Shown: positions 25,542 through 33,415 of the stretch, piece after piece
How the letters are laid out: the number at the start of each line of letters is the position of its first letter
Numbering within the stretch: position 1 is the stretch's first letter
Translations under genes and position numbers: made by a program
Assembly: GCA_910585045.1 (NCBI GenBank)
Contig: CAJUCD010000003.1
Span: forward strand, 85,330-149,329
From: an uncultured Bacilli bacterium
GTDB lineage: Bacteria > Bacillota_I > Bacilli_A > RF39 > UBA660
DNA length: 64,000 bases
Reading direction: 5' to 3'
Notes under the pieces: model-generated
What the model was told of the DNA's origin: nothing
The model's database searches: none
What the model saw: only the letters and a program-made list of their open reading frames with translations

Positions 25542-26856
25542 ATGAGACAAACTATAGGTGGAACTTGGATTATGCAACTTATGATTTTATTTATTTTGCT
25601 ATTTGTAGGGTTTATTATTTTAACTCTTAATTACTCAAAAACAGTAAAGGTAAAAAATGAAGTTGTAAGTATGTTTGAAAAGTATGAAGGGTTAAATGAG
25701 GAATCAATAAAGTTAGTTAATGAATTTCTTTTAGCTTCTGGTTATGCTGGTATGGGTGAATGTAATAAGAATAATGATCCAGGAGTATATGGAAGTATAG
25801 ATTTACATAGTAATCATTTAGAAAAAGCTCAAAATGGTACTAGATATCATTATTGTGTGAAAAAATATAAAGGTGCTAATATTTCTTATTATTTTCAAGT
25901 TACAGTTTTTTATAAATTTAATTTGCCGATATTTGGAAATACAGGAAGTTATGTAGTTAAAGGTACAACAGGTAATTTTCAGTCAAAGGATTCTGCTAAT
26001 TACTCTCAAAGTGTAGATGGCAGTTATAGTTCTTCTCCAGCACCAGGGGGGGGGGTATATTAAGCCTACTGCAGATTATATAGTAAATTTTAATACTAAT
26101 GGTGGAAGTAATGTACCGTCTCAAACTGTTAGTACTGGTTCAAAAGTATCTAAGCCGAGTGATCCTACAAAAGCTGGTTATATTTTTAAAGGATGGCAAT
26201 TAAGTGGTAGAGATTATAATTTTAATTCAATTGTTAATAGTAATATTACTTTAACAGCAAAATGGGAAAAAGATATAAATGGTTCTGGAGGAGCAGGAAA
26301 TACTTATTTTACAGTAAATTTTGATTTGAGTGGGGGAACTTCTGCTAAAAAGAATGGTGGTTCAACAGTAATGAAAGGAATTTCTTCTCAAAAAGTTCTT
26401 TCAGGCAAAACAGCGGTAAGACCTACTGATCCATATAAATATAGTCCTAATTCGTCATTTATAGAATGGCAATTAAATGGAAGTAGTTATGATTTTAGTA
26501 AACCTGTTACTTCTAATATTACTTTGGTAGCTAAATGGCAAGAAAAAGTTAAGGTTAGTATAGTATCTGATGCTTCATGTGGTTCAAAAGCTTATAGATT
26601 AGATGGTAAAAGCAGTTATAGTTTAAATGGAACACTTATATGGAATTTTGATGTTAATGATAGATTAAAATTAGGAAATTTCAAGTTATATACAGGACCA
26701 AATTATGGTGATAATGATGGAAATAATACTTATGATTGGGTTTATGAATATGGTATTTCAAAATCAATTAAAAGATGGGAAACTTTAGATGGGTCTACTT
26801 TTGATATTAGTAAGCCTTTAATTAATAATATGGTTTTAAGAGCAAAATGTGAATAA
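25542..26856 (+). pseudogene. Pilus-tip-like protein with InlB B-repeats, switched off by G10 frameshift
   Basis: The N-terminal 173 residues (25542-26063) start MRQTIGGTWIMQLMILFILL and share the NYSKtvkvKNEvv motif with the preceding gene. The frame stops just after ten consecutive G (26046-26055). One frame over, coding continues to 26856 as two or three Listeria-Bacteroides (InlB B-type) repeats: VNFNTNGGSNVPSQTVSTGS...TLTAKWEK, then VNFDLSGGTS...TLVAKWQEK and a shorter third unit. With nine (or twelve) G the two halves join as SPAPGGGYIKPTADYIV, giving a 437-residue protein. I therefore read it as a phase-variable gene in the OFF state and not as simple decay; a sequencing error in the tract is the alternative. 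Confidence 0.85.
26046..26055 (+). repeat. G10 homopolymer tract (probable phase switch)
   Basis: Ten G in a row inside a coding region of a genome in which G runs above five are otherwise not seen in this window. Length modulo three decides whether the downstream B-repeats are translated. Confidence 0.9.
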
Positions 26857-26873
26857 AAGATAGGAGGAATAAT

Positions 26874-27875
26874 ATGAATGTAATTGTATCTAATAAGTAT
26901 CAAAATATGTTAGCAACTTTAGATGTTGATGTAATTAAAAGTATTAATGGGGAATTTGAAGTAGAAGAGTTAGTTAAAGTTTTTACTAATTTCTATTTTA
27001 ATAAAATGATTATTGATGTTACAGCAATTAAAGGCTATCAAAATATTAAGAATATTCAAAAGTTATCTGTTAATTTTGATACAAGTAAGATTATTTTGTT
27101 ACTAGATGATTCTGCTATGGTTAACAGTGGTGGTTATTTGTCTCAACTTGTTTCCATGGGAATTTATAATTTTACCAGAAATATAAATGCAATAAAGTTT
27201 TTAATTGATAATCCTAATTCTTATAAAGATGTGGCACAATATCATAATTTGAATGGATCTGATACTTCTAATAATGAACCTATTGATTTTGATTCTTTTT
27301 CAGGTACTGGTAGTGGCGGACTTAGAATAATTGGGTTTAAAAATGTTACTGCACACGCAGGGGCAACAACACTTATTTATATGTTGAAAAAACATTTGGA
27401 AGTGGCATATAATGTAGTTGCTATGGAAGTTGATACAGATGATTTTAGATATTTTAATGATAAGAGTTTAAAGTCTACTACTTCTTTAGATTTATCTTTT
27501 AATATTTCGAATAATCCAGATGCAGAAGTAATATTAATAGATCTTAATGATTGTAAACAAAGTAGTCTTTGTAATGAAGTTATTTATCTTATTGAGCCGG
27601 GTTTAATAAAGTTAAATAAACTTATTAGAAATGATAGAGAGGCTTTTGAAAGATTAAAAGATAAAAAGATAGTTTTAAATAAAAGTGTTCTTACTGGTAG
27701 AGATATAACAGATTTTGAAAATGAATCTAATAGTAAAGTATTTTTTAGTATTCCTTATGTTGATGATAAAAAAGAACATGAGCAAATATTAGATGATTTT
27801 TTAGTAGCTTTAGGGTTTTCAAGATTAAATAGTAGTGGTTCAGGTAAAGCAAAGCTTTTTAATATTTTTAAGTAG
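26874..27875 (+). CDS. CpaE/TadZ-like protein with degenerate P-loop
   Basis: A 333-residue protein with a receiver-like N-terminal half (IILLLDDSAMVNSGGYLSQLV) and a MinD/ParA-like C-terminal half. The site expected to hold the deviant Walker A motif reads GFKNVTAHAGATTLIYMLKK, lacking the signature lysines, so ATP binding is doubtful. CpaE/TadZ proteins place Tad pilus machinery at the cell pole. Its position at the end of the pilin-like operon (ATAGGAGGAATA before the ATG) suggests it localises assembly of these subunits. An intact CpaE-like ATPase is encoded at 34153. Confidence 0.72.
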   Translation: MNVIVSNKYQNMLATLDVDVIKSINGEFEVEELVKVFTNFYFNKMIIDVTAIKGYQNIKNIQKLSVNFDTSKIILLLDDSAMVNSGGYLSQLVSMGIYNFTRNINAIKFLIDNPNSYKDVAQYHNLNGSDTSNNEPIDFDSFSGTGSGGLRIIGFKNVTAHAGATTLIYMLKKHLEVAYNVVAMEVDTDDFRYFNDKSLKSTTSLDLSFNISNNPDAEVILIDLNDCKQSSLCNEVIYLIEPGLIKLNKLIRNDREAFERLKDKKIVLNKSVLTGRDITDFENESNSKVFFSIPYVDDKKEHEQILDDFLVALGFSRLNSSGSGKAKLFNIFK

Positions 27876-27899
27876 TTACTAGAAATAGTAACTTTTTGT
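27874..27899 (+). terminator. Intrinsic terminator of the pilin-like operon
   Basis: AGTTACT and AGTAACT pair around AGAAAT, followed by TTTTTGTTTT. Confidence 0.85.
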
Positions 27900-27947
27900 T
27901 TTAAATTTTATTTAAAATTGATATAATATAGCAAAGAGGTTAATTTA

Positions 27948-28721
27948 ATGAAAAGATTTGTTGGATTGTTTAGTTTAATTATTTTTGTTGCGGCTGTTTC
28001 AGGAATTTCTTGGATTACTGTATATACTTTAAATCATCGTGATATAAAAGAAGAAGTTGAGACTAAAAAAAATAAGACTATTGAAAAAGTTACTACTAAT
28101 ATGGGTAATGATAGTTTAGCAGAAATATATAATGTATATTTGAATAAGAATAGACATAAAATAAAATTTGAATATAGTTTAAAAACATTGTGGAATGGTT
28201 TAGCAGAAGTAGAATTATTAGTTTATTTTGATGGTAGATCAGTACTTAATGAGAAAGTAGTTAGTGATATTAATTTTACAGATATAAAAAGTGTTTTTGA
28301 AAATGAAACTGTTGATAAATATGTAAGAATTAGTGAAAAAAATATTAAGATTATTAAAGATAATGGTATCGATTATTTATTGTTTGATGTTGGTTATTAT
28401 AATGGAAGTATAATCGAGAAGTATTTTGCTTTTAATGAAGATACAGAAAGTATTTTGGAAAATCCTATAGTTGTTAGAGATAGCTTAAATACTTATGTTA
28501 ATGAAGATGATAGTATATTAGATATTTTTTATAATAGTGAAGAACAAGTAATGGCAAAGTTAGAAGAGAATGTTATATTTGCTTTAGTTCCTTCTGTTAA
28601 TAAAAAGAAGTATATAATTAATGAGTATAGGTTTGCTATTAAAGATGGAAAATTTCAAAAAGAATTAATTAAAACTTATGAAAATATTAAGTTAAAAGAA
28701 AGTACTACAGAAAAGAAGTAG
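27948..28721 (+). CDS. Membrane-anchored protein of unknown function
   Basis: A 257-residue protein with an N-terminal membrane helix (residues 5-27, GLFSLIIFVAAVSGISWITV) and an extracytoplasmic domain of about 215 residues with alternating beta-type segments (FEYSLKTLWNGLAEVELLVYF, YLLFDVGYYNGSIIEKYFAF). No cysteine or lipobox. I do not recognise a family. It is monocistronic, with a terminator on either side. Confidence 0.72.
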   Translation: MKRFVGLFSLIIFVAAVSGISWITVYTLNHRDIKEEVETKKNKTIEKVTTNMGNDSLAEIYNVYLNKNRHKIKFEYSLKTLWNGLAEVELLVYFDGRSVLNEKVVSDINFTDIKSVFENETVDKYVRISEKNIKIIKDNGIDYLLFDVGYYNGSIIEKYFAFNEDTESILENPIVVRDSLNTYVNEDDSILDIFYNSEEQVMAKLEENVIFALVPSVNKKKYIINEYRFAIKDGKFQKELIKTYENIKLKESTTEKK

Positions 28722-28730
28722 TCTTTTTTT
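28704..28730 (+). terminator. Intrinsic terminator
   Basis: ACTAC and GTAGT pair across the stop codon region, followed by CTTTTTTT. Confidence 0.65.
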
Positions 28731-28789
28731 GTAAAATATAATTAGGAAAAATTTAGGTTTTGTGGTAAAATAACGGTAGGTGAAGAACT

Positions 28790-30064
28790 ATGTTTGTTGA
28801 TGAATTAACGATAAAAGTAATTGCAGGAAAAGGTGGCGATGGTTGTACTTCTTTTAGAAGAGAAAAGTGTGAACCAATGGGAGGCCCTAATGGTGGTAAT
28901 GGAGGTAAAGGAGCTAGTATCATTTTTAGAGTTGATAAAGGTCTTAAAACTTTAATTGATCTTAGATATATGAAGATTATTAAAGCTAATAAAGGTGAAA
29001 ATGGTAAGGGCTCTAATCGCAATGGAGCAGATGCAGAAGATATAATTATTAAAGTACCAGAAGGAACGACTGTAATGGATGCTGATACTAATTTGGTTAT
29101 TGCAGATTTAGTTGGGGAAAATAGCGAAGTTGTTGTAGCTCATGGTGGACGTGGTGGACGTGGTAATGTTGCTTTTAAAACTCATACTGATACAGCGCCC
29201 AAATTTAGTGAATTAGGAGAGCCTGGTGAAGTACGTATTTTAAAAATAGAGCTTAAAATGATTGCTGATGTTGGTTTGGTTGGTCTTCCTAGTGTTGGTA
29301 AATCTACTATTCTTTCAATGATTAGTAATGCTAAACCTAAAATTGCAGGATATCATTTTACAACTTTATCACCGAATTTGGGAGTGGTTAGATTAAAAGA
29401 TTCTAGAAGTTTTGTTATTGCAGATTTGCCAGGATTGATCGAAGGAGCTCATGCAGGTGTGGGTCTTGGTCATAAATTTTTGAGACACGCAATGCGGACT
29501 AAAATTTTGGCACATGTAATTGATATTGGTGCTGAAGAAGGAAGAAATCCAGTTGATGATTATGCAACTATTAGAACTGAAATTGATAAATATAATGAGA
29601 AATTAGCTAATAAAAAGGAAATTATTATTGCTAATAAAATGGATTTAGAGGCGTCAGAAACAAATTTAGAAGAATTTAAAAAAGCTTATCCATCAAAAGA
29701 TATTGTTTTGTTTAGTGCTTTTGATGAGAGCTATTATGATAAATTGATGGTTTTTCTAGCTAATGTTTTAGATAATGTAAAAGAAGATCCATTATATGAT
29801 AATGAAGAATTAGAAAGTCATGTTATTTATAAATTTAAAAATGAAAGGCCTTTTACAATAACTAAGGTTGATGATGTTTGGGTGCTTGAAGGACGAGAAT
29901 TAGAGAAGTTATTTATGATGACAAGATTTAATGAGGATGAAGCAGTACTTAGATTTGCTCGTAAATTAAAAGGTATGGGTGTCGAGGAAGAATTAGAAAG
30001 GCTTGGAGCGCAAAGAGGAGATACTGTCCAAATTTGTGATTATATGTTTGAATTTAAGGAGTAG
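28790..30064 (+). CDS. obgE: GTPase ObgE/CgtA
   Basis: A 424-residue ribosome-associated GTPase. The glycine-rich Obg fold fills residues 1-157 (FVDELTIKVIAGKGGDGCTSFRREK; GGPNGGNGG), then the G domain (GLPSVGKSTILSM; switch DLPGLIEGAHAGVGLG; NKMD) and the C-terminal OCT domain (residues about 345-424), found in the Gram-positive type. Obg acts in 50S assembly and stress control, and in Bacillus it is also needed for sporulation. TAGGTGAAG precedes the ATG. Confidence 0.98.
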   Translation: MFVDELTIKVIAGKGGDGCTSFRREKCEPMGGPNGGNGGKGASIIFRVDKGLKTLIDLRYMKIIKANKGENGKGSNRNGADAEDIIIKVPEGTTVMDADTNLVIADLVGENSEVVVAHGGRGGRGNVAFKTHTDTAPKFSELGEPGEVRILKIELKMIADVGLVGLPSVGKSTILSMISNAKPKIAGYHFTTLSPNLGVVRLKDSRSFVIADLPGLIEGAHAGVGLGHKFLRHAMRTKILAHVIDIGAEEGRNPVDDYATIRTEIDKYNEKLANKKEIIIANKMDLEASETNLEEFKKAYPSKDIVLFSAFDESYYDKLMVFLANVLDNVKEDPLYDNEELESHVIYKFKNERPFTITKVDDVWVLEGRELEKLFMMTRFNEDEAVLRFARKLKGMGVEEELERLGAQRGDTVQICDYMFEFKE

Positions 30065-30081
30065 CAATACTTCTTTTTATA

Positions 30082-30537
30082 TTATTTTAATATTTTAGGA
30101 TTGTCAGTTATTCCGATTAGATAATCAGCAGAAATATTGTATTTTCTGCAAATATCATAAAGAAAAGGAGTAGCAATTGTATTAATACCTTTTTCATATT
30201 TTGCAATGACAGGTTGAACAGTGTTTAATATATTAGCAAGTTCTTTTTGGGTTATATGTTTACTTTTACGAAATTCTTTGATTCGAATTCCAGACTTTAT
30301 TTTATCTATTTCTAATCTATTAATTTTAGTGTAATTGTTAGTTTTAGAAAATTCGAATAAATAATCTAAAGAAACATTTAAATATTTACAAATTATATAT
30401 AAATGCTTAATAGGCATAATATCTATTTCAGTTTCATATTGGCTATACCTTCCTCGTGATATTCCAATTTTTTTTGCAATTATTGTTTGTGTAATTTCTT
30501 GTTCTAATCGGATATTTTTTAAGATATTTTTATACAT
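30082..30537 (-). CDS. Xre-family regulator with tandem HTH domains
   Basis: A 151-residue protein made of two HTH_3 domains: residues 1-63 (NIRLEQEITQTIIAKKIGI...RYSQYETEI) and residues 82-145 (IKEFRKSKHITQKELANILN...VIAKYEKGIN). A clear paralogue with the same double layout is encoded at 43402-43881; both lie divergent to surface-protein genes. It probably controls the target gene at 30707. The start at 30537 is preceded by GTGATAAAA. Confidence 0.87.
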   Translation of the reverse strand: MYKNILKNIRLEQEITQTIIAKKIGISRGRYSQYETEIDIMPIKHLYIICKYLNVSLDYLFEFSKTNNYTKINRLEIDKIKSGIRIKEFRKSKHITQKELANILNTVQPVIAKYEKGINTIATPFLYDICRKYNISADYLIGITDNPKILK

Positions 30538-30610
30538 TTTATCACCATAATAATTTTCTCATATATATATTTTTAAAAAAATAAATGCACGGAATAGGTA
30601 TATTTTTCTT

Positions 30611-30639
30611 GACAAATAGTATAGGCAATATTATAATTT
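30611..30639 (+). promoter_or_regulatory. Consensus promoter of the DGR-target-like gene
   Basis: TTGACA (30611-30616) and TATAAT (30634-30639) are separated by 17 bp. The palindrome GAGCGCTC (30670-30677) lies between this promoter and the gene and may be the operator of the divergent regulator. Confidence 0.8.
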
Positions 30640-30706
30640 TAGTATAAATGATAAATTTCTAATATAATTGAGCGCTCATTATTTAGAATCAGAAAAGAGG
30701 ATAATA

Positions 30707-32002
30707 ATGAAAATAGAAAAGTTAGGTAAAAATCATAGAAAAGAAGTAATAGGAGGTTTGATAGTAATAAGTGTAATAGGAATATTAGCATTTAATTTAA
30801 CAAAAGCCAAATATCAAAATATAGAAGATATCAAACTAGTAGAAGGAAATATAAATTATAAACCATATGATTTTAAAATGATGGCTATGTATCAGAGCGA
30901 TGATGGAACAAATTATACAGAAATAAATAAGATGCCAGAATCAGGATATGTAATCAATGAAGAGAAAAGTTATTGTACAATAAATAATGTAGATAAAGAT
31001 GGTAGTGCCAAACTTTACACAAATAATGGAGAACATATAATTAAAAACTTACAAAAGAATGAAAAATGTTACTTATATTTTGATAATGCATATAGAGTAA
31101 CAAGTATAAATGATTTAGCTAATAATTTAGCCAAAGTATCCCATTTAGAGCCACCAACATTCAGTAATGCAGCGAAAACAGATGAGGGAGTATATAGAGT
31201 AAGTGATGGAATGTATGGAGGTTATTCATACTACTGGCGAGGAGCAGCAACAACAAACTATGTAAAATTTGCAGGAAAATGCTGGAGAATCATCAGAATC
31301 AATGGCGATAAAACAATGAGATTGATATACGATGGAGCAACATGCCACGCCAATGGAACAAGTACTGCAGATAGTATAGCAGTAGCAAGTACAGCATATA
31401 ATTCAAGTTATAATAAGTCAGAATATGTAGGGTGGAAGTATACATCAGGAAGCCAAAGACCAAGTAGTATAACAAGTGGAACAAATGCACCAATAAAAAC
31501 AACATTAGAAAACTGGTATAATAGCAACATAGGAAATAATACAACATATGCAAGTAAAATAGCAGATGGAAAATACTGTAATGATCGAAATGTTCAAAGT
31601 GGACAAAGTTGGGCAAGTGCACCAAGTAGTAAATTCTATTATGCAGGATATAATAGAATATATACAGATTGCGCTCCATCACTAAGTTGTGCAGCACTCG
31701 ATACATACTCACTCAAAGTAGGACTCATAACAGCAGACGAAGTAATGTATGCAGGAGGAAAAAACGCATATAATGAGCAATATTACCTATATAATGGTCA
31801 GGACTACTGGACCATGTCTCCGTGCAATTGGGGTAGCCTCGGTGACGCTTGGTTGTTCTATGTGACTTCGGATGGCGCCATCACCAACACCCGCGTGAAC
31901 TGGGCTGGAGCAGATGTGCGCCCAGTAATCAATCTGAAAGCTGATACACTGTTTGCATCAGGAGGAACGGGTACTCAAAGTAATCCATATGTTGTCAAGT
32001 AA
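30707..32002 (+). CDS. Surface protein with C-terminal lectin-like variable domain (DGR-target type)
   Basis: A 431-residue protein with an N-terminal membrane anchor (GGLIVISVIGILAFNLTKA), a stalk-like middle, and a C-terminal domain with the repeated family pattern EGVYRVSDGMYGG...YYWRGAATTNYV...CWRIIRINGD...KVGLITADEV...YWTMSP...DVRPVINLKA...SNPYVV. This resembles DUF6273/DUF1566-like C-type-lectin domains that DGRs diversify. The final 110 bases are far richer in GC than the rest. The body of the gene uses A-ending codons, unlike its T-rich neighbours. AGAAAAGAGG precedes the ATG at 30707. Paralogues are at 44128, 45435 and 63864. The fold assignment is inference from the motif pattern. 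Confidence 0.8.
   Translation: MKIEKLGKNHRKEVIGGLIVISVIGILAFNLTKAKYQNIEDIKLVEGNINYKPYDFKMMAMYQSDDGTNYTEINKMPESGYVINEEKSYCTINNVDKDGSAKLYTNNGEHIIKNLQKNEKCYLYFDNAYRVTSINDLANNLAKVSHLEPPTFSNAAKTDEGVYRVSDGMYGGYSYYWRGAATTNYVKFAGKCWRIIRINGDKTMRLIYDGATCHANGTSTADSIAVASTAYNSSYNKSEYVGWKYTSGSQRPSSITSGTNAPIKTTLENWYNSNIGNNTTYASKIADGKYCNDRNVQSGQSWASAPSSKFYYAGYNRIYTDCAPSLSCAALDTYSLKVGLITADEVMYAGGKNAYNEQYYLYNGQDYWTMSPCNWGSLGDAWLFYVTSDGAITNTRVNWAGADVRPVINLKADTLFASGGTGTQSNPYVVK
31815..31930 (+). other. Candidate DGR variable region (GC-rich)
   Basis: Bases 31821-31920 contain 59 G or C in 100, about double the surroundings. They encode NWGSLGDAWLFYVTSDGAIT and the following RPVINL. Codons look foreign (CTC, GCC, ATC, ACC, CGC). 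In aligned codons with the cassette at 32580-32690, TTC, GTG, TCG, GGC and a later GTG are identical, and most other differences fall on first and second codon positions, as expected if both come from an adenine-rich template. Confidence 0.6.
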
Positions 32003-32091
32003 ATGTGAAGTCTGTTTTAGTAAACAAATGATGGTAATGTGAAGGAGATAAAGCAAGTAAAAATATAAGAATAATGGAAATCAGTGCTAAA

Positions 32092-32111
32092 GTTCACTCG
32101 AAAGGGTGAAC
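32092..32111 (+). other. 8-bp hairpin with GAAA loop downstream of the variable region
   Basis: GTTCACTC-GAAA-GGGTGAAC folds into an 8-bp stem (one T-G pair) closed by a GAAA tetraloop. There is no T run, so it is not a terminator. DGR targets characteristically carry a hairpin/cruciform with a four-base loop after the variable region; here it lies 90 bases after the stop, which is further than in the Bordetella phage example. Confidence 0.55.
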
Positions 32112-32127
32112 GGCGTTTTAGAGAATA

Positions 32128-32373
32128 ATGAGTTTAAGAGAAAGATATAAGAAATTAAAGAAAATGTATCCAAATAGTGTAGTGTTTATTAAGAGTGGAA
32201 GTTTTTATAATACTTATTATGAAGATGCAGTATTTATGCATGAATTGTTTGGATATAAATTGATTGATAAGAAAGTGGGATTTCCTAAATATATAATTAA
32301 TAAAATGGCTATTTTAGATAGTTATGTAGTAGTAGATAACTATAGTCTTAGAGTAATAAGCAATTATTTTTGA
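32128..32373 (+). CDS. MutS domain I-like small protein (possible DGR accessory, MSL type)
   Basis: An 81-residue protein similar only to the mismatch-recognition domain I of MutS: YKKLKKMYPNSVVFIKSGSF then YNTYYEDAVFMHELFGYKL correspond to the MutS stretch ending in GDFYELFYDDA, and VGFPKYIINKMAILDSYVVV corresponds to the MutS GIPYHAV...L...VAI segment. The phenylalanine-x-glutamate of MutS is FYN here. Stand-alone MutS-like proteins have been listed among DGR accessory genes. It follows the hairpin by 16 bases, has only a weak ribosome-binding site and may be translated from the target-gene message. Confidence 0.72.
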   Translation: MSLRERYKKLKKMYPNSVVFIKSGSFYNTYYEDAVFMHELFGYKLIDKKVGFPKYIINKMAILDSYVVVDNYSLRVISNYF

Positions 32374-32451
32374 TAAATAGTTGTTTTTTAGATATATTTA
32401 TTTTGTTGACAATTATTTTTAGTTTTAATTTTAAGAAAATTAGATATTAAA

Positions 32452-32498
32452 AAAGACTGTATTTGCTTCATGCACTTAGACATAAAATATCAGTCTTT
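32452..32498. terminator. Long stem-loop, probable terminator of both flanking transcripts
   Basis: AAAGACTG and CAGTCTTT pair across a 31-base loop. A run of A precedes the stem and T residues follow, so both strands could terminate. It would end a minus-strand transcript through 32580-32690. Confidence 0.55.
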
Positions 32499-32579
32499 AT
32501 ATTTTTAAAGAATAATTCTTTAGGAAATATTTTGTATCCTAGTTCTACTATATTTTGCCATAACTTAACATATGGGTTA

Positions 32580-32690
32580 TAAAAGGACCCAAGCTTGTTG
32601 TCCACGTTCCAGCTGCCTAGAGAGCCATTCGAATCCACACGGAACATGTTAGCGTTAATGCCGTTCCAATGGATTTGAAGTAAATATCAT
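32580..32690 (-). other. Orphan GC-rich cassette homologous to the variable region (TR-like or relic VR)
   Basis: Bases 32581-32680 have 48 G or C in 100 in a far more AT-rich neighbourhood. Read on the minus strand they encode WNGINANMFRVDSNGSLGSW then NVDNKLGS, with AAC/AAT codons at many positions, matching the style of NWGSLGDAWLFYVTSDGAIT in the gene at 30707. No gene body precedes it: only an extended -10 (32713-32721) and a terminator at 32452 bracket it. It could be the template repeat RNA of a DGR or the last piece of a lost target gene. It is not the direct template of 31815-31930, since some mismatches fall on non-adenine bases. Confidence 0.5.
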
Positions 32691-32712
32691 ATGTTAGATA
32701 TTCCTTTAGTTA

Positions 32713-32721
32713 ATTATACCA
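32713..32721 (-). promoter_or_regulatory. Extended -10 element facing the orphan cassette
   Basis: On the minus strand TGGTATAAT is a perfect extended -10. It lies 23 bases upstream of the cassette and just after the DUF192 gene. No strong -35 is seen. Confidence 0.45.
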
Positions 32722-32734
32722 TAGTTATGTTGAT

Positions 32735-33064
32735 TTAATCTTCATTAAAAATTAAAATTGTACCCATTTTTATTTTTTTGCTTGAATTTGCTGGTAGTTC
32801 TAAAATACTAGTTTTTTTAATGTCATAATTTATTTTGATGATGCGATTTTTGTCTAAGTTTTCGTATTTATAGATAACTTCATTGTTTTCATCAAGTCCA
32901 ATAATATCAATATTTTCTTTCATGAAATAGGTGTGAATAGAATTACATTTAGGAAATAACATACCATAATCAATATTAGTTTTGCCCATAAGACCCATTA
33001 GCCGTTTAGAAAAATTAGTGGCTATTATAATGTCATATTTATTTTTGTTAGTTTTTAAGTACAT
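32735..33064 (-). CDS. DUF192 family protein
   Basis: A 109-residue protein with the DUF192 pattern: SKRLMGLMGK near the start, GMLFPKCNSIHTYFMKENIDI, FLD-type IIGLDENNEVI and ILELPANSSKKI. The fold is a small beta barrel of unknown function. DUF192 genes are often found beside Tad pilus operons, as here (divergent from the flp gene). AAGGTGATT precedes the ATG at 33064; a GTG three codons earlier overlaps that site. Confidence 0.82.
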   Translation of the reverse strand: MYLKTNKNKYDIIIATNFSKRLMGLMGKTNIDYGMLFPKCNSIHTYFMKENIDIIGLDENNEVIYKYENLDKNRIIKINYDIKKTSILELPANSSKKIKMGTILIFNED

Positions 33065-33205
33065 GTTAATCACCTTAATATAATTTTAGCATAAATTTTT
33101 ATTTTTATGACTATTTTGTGTTAATTTTAACTTGGAAAATACTTGGGAAAAAATTGACTTTTTGAGAAATTTATTATATGATTAATTATGATAGGGTGAG
33201 GCTTA

Positions 33206-33412
33206 ATGAATAGACAAGGTCAGGCTTTAGTAGAATATATTTTGATAATTGCTTTAATAAGTGTAATTGCTATAACTTTAGTAAATTATTTGGGTGGTTA
33301 TTTGAAAGATTCTATGACTAAAAGTTCATGTAGTTTGGTTGGTGAAGAATATATTAAGGGTAAAAAACCTGGCGAAGGATATTGTAGTGGAGATGAAGAC
33401 AAAAGAGATTAA
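33206..33412 (+). CDS. Flp-type (type IVb) pilin
   Basis: A 68-residue prepilin: a short leader MNRQG, then QALVEYILIIALISVIAITL as the conserved hydrophobic helix with the glutamate at mature position 5 if cleavage falls after the glycine. The rest is a short polar tail with two cysteines. Flp pilins polymerise into Tad fibres used in adhesion. No prepilin peptidase (TadV/CpaA) is visible in the window. AGGGTGAGG precedes the ATG and the Tad operon follows without a break. Confidence 0.88.
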   Translation: MNRQGQALVEYILIIALISVIAITLVNYLGGYLKDSMTKSSCSLVGEEYIKGKKPGEGYCSGDEDKRD

Positions 33413-33415
33413 ATT

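Noticed and set aside
26017..26856. Independent gene for the B-repeat region starting at an ATG at 26017
   Set aside because: No ribosome-binding site, start lies inside the upstream coding sequence, and the protein would lack a signal for export; joining through the G tract explains it better.
31299..31712. 137-codon minus-strand frame rich in Leu, Tyr and His
   Set aside because: It is the shadow of the A-rich surface-protein gene at 30707; similar Leu/Tyr/His-rich shadows occur opposite the paralogues at 45610-46788.
32003..32127. Rho-independent terminator after the surface-protein gene at 30707
   Set aside because: The hairpin at 32092 has a GAAA loop but is followed by CGGCGTTTTAG and not by a T run.
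31815..32690. The cassette at 32580-32690 as the direct template of the variable region at 31815-31930
   Set aside because: Some aligned differences fall on template bases other than adenine (for example AAC against GGT, CGT against TAT), and the flanks do not match.
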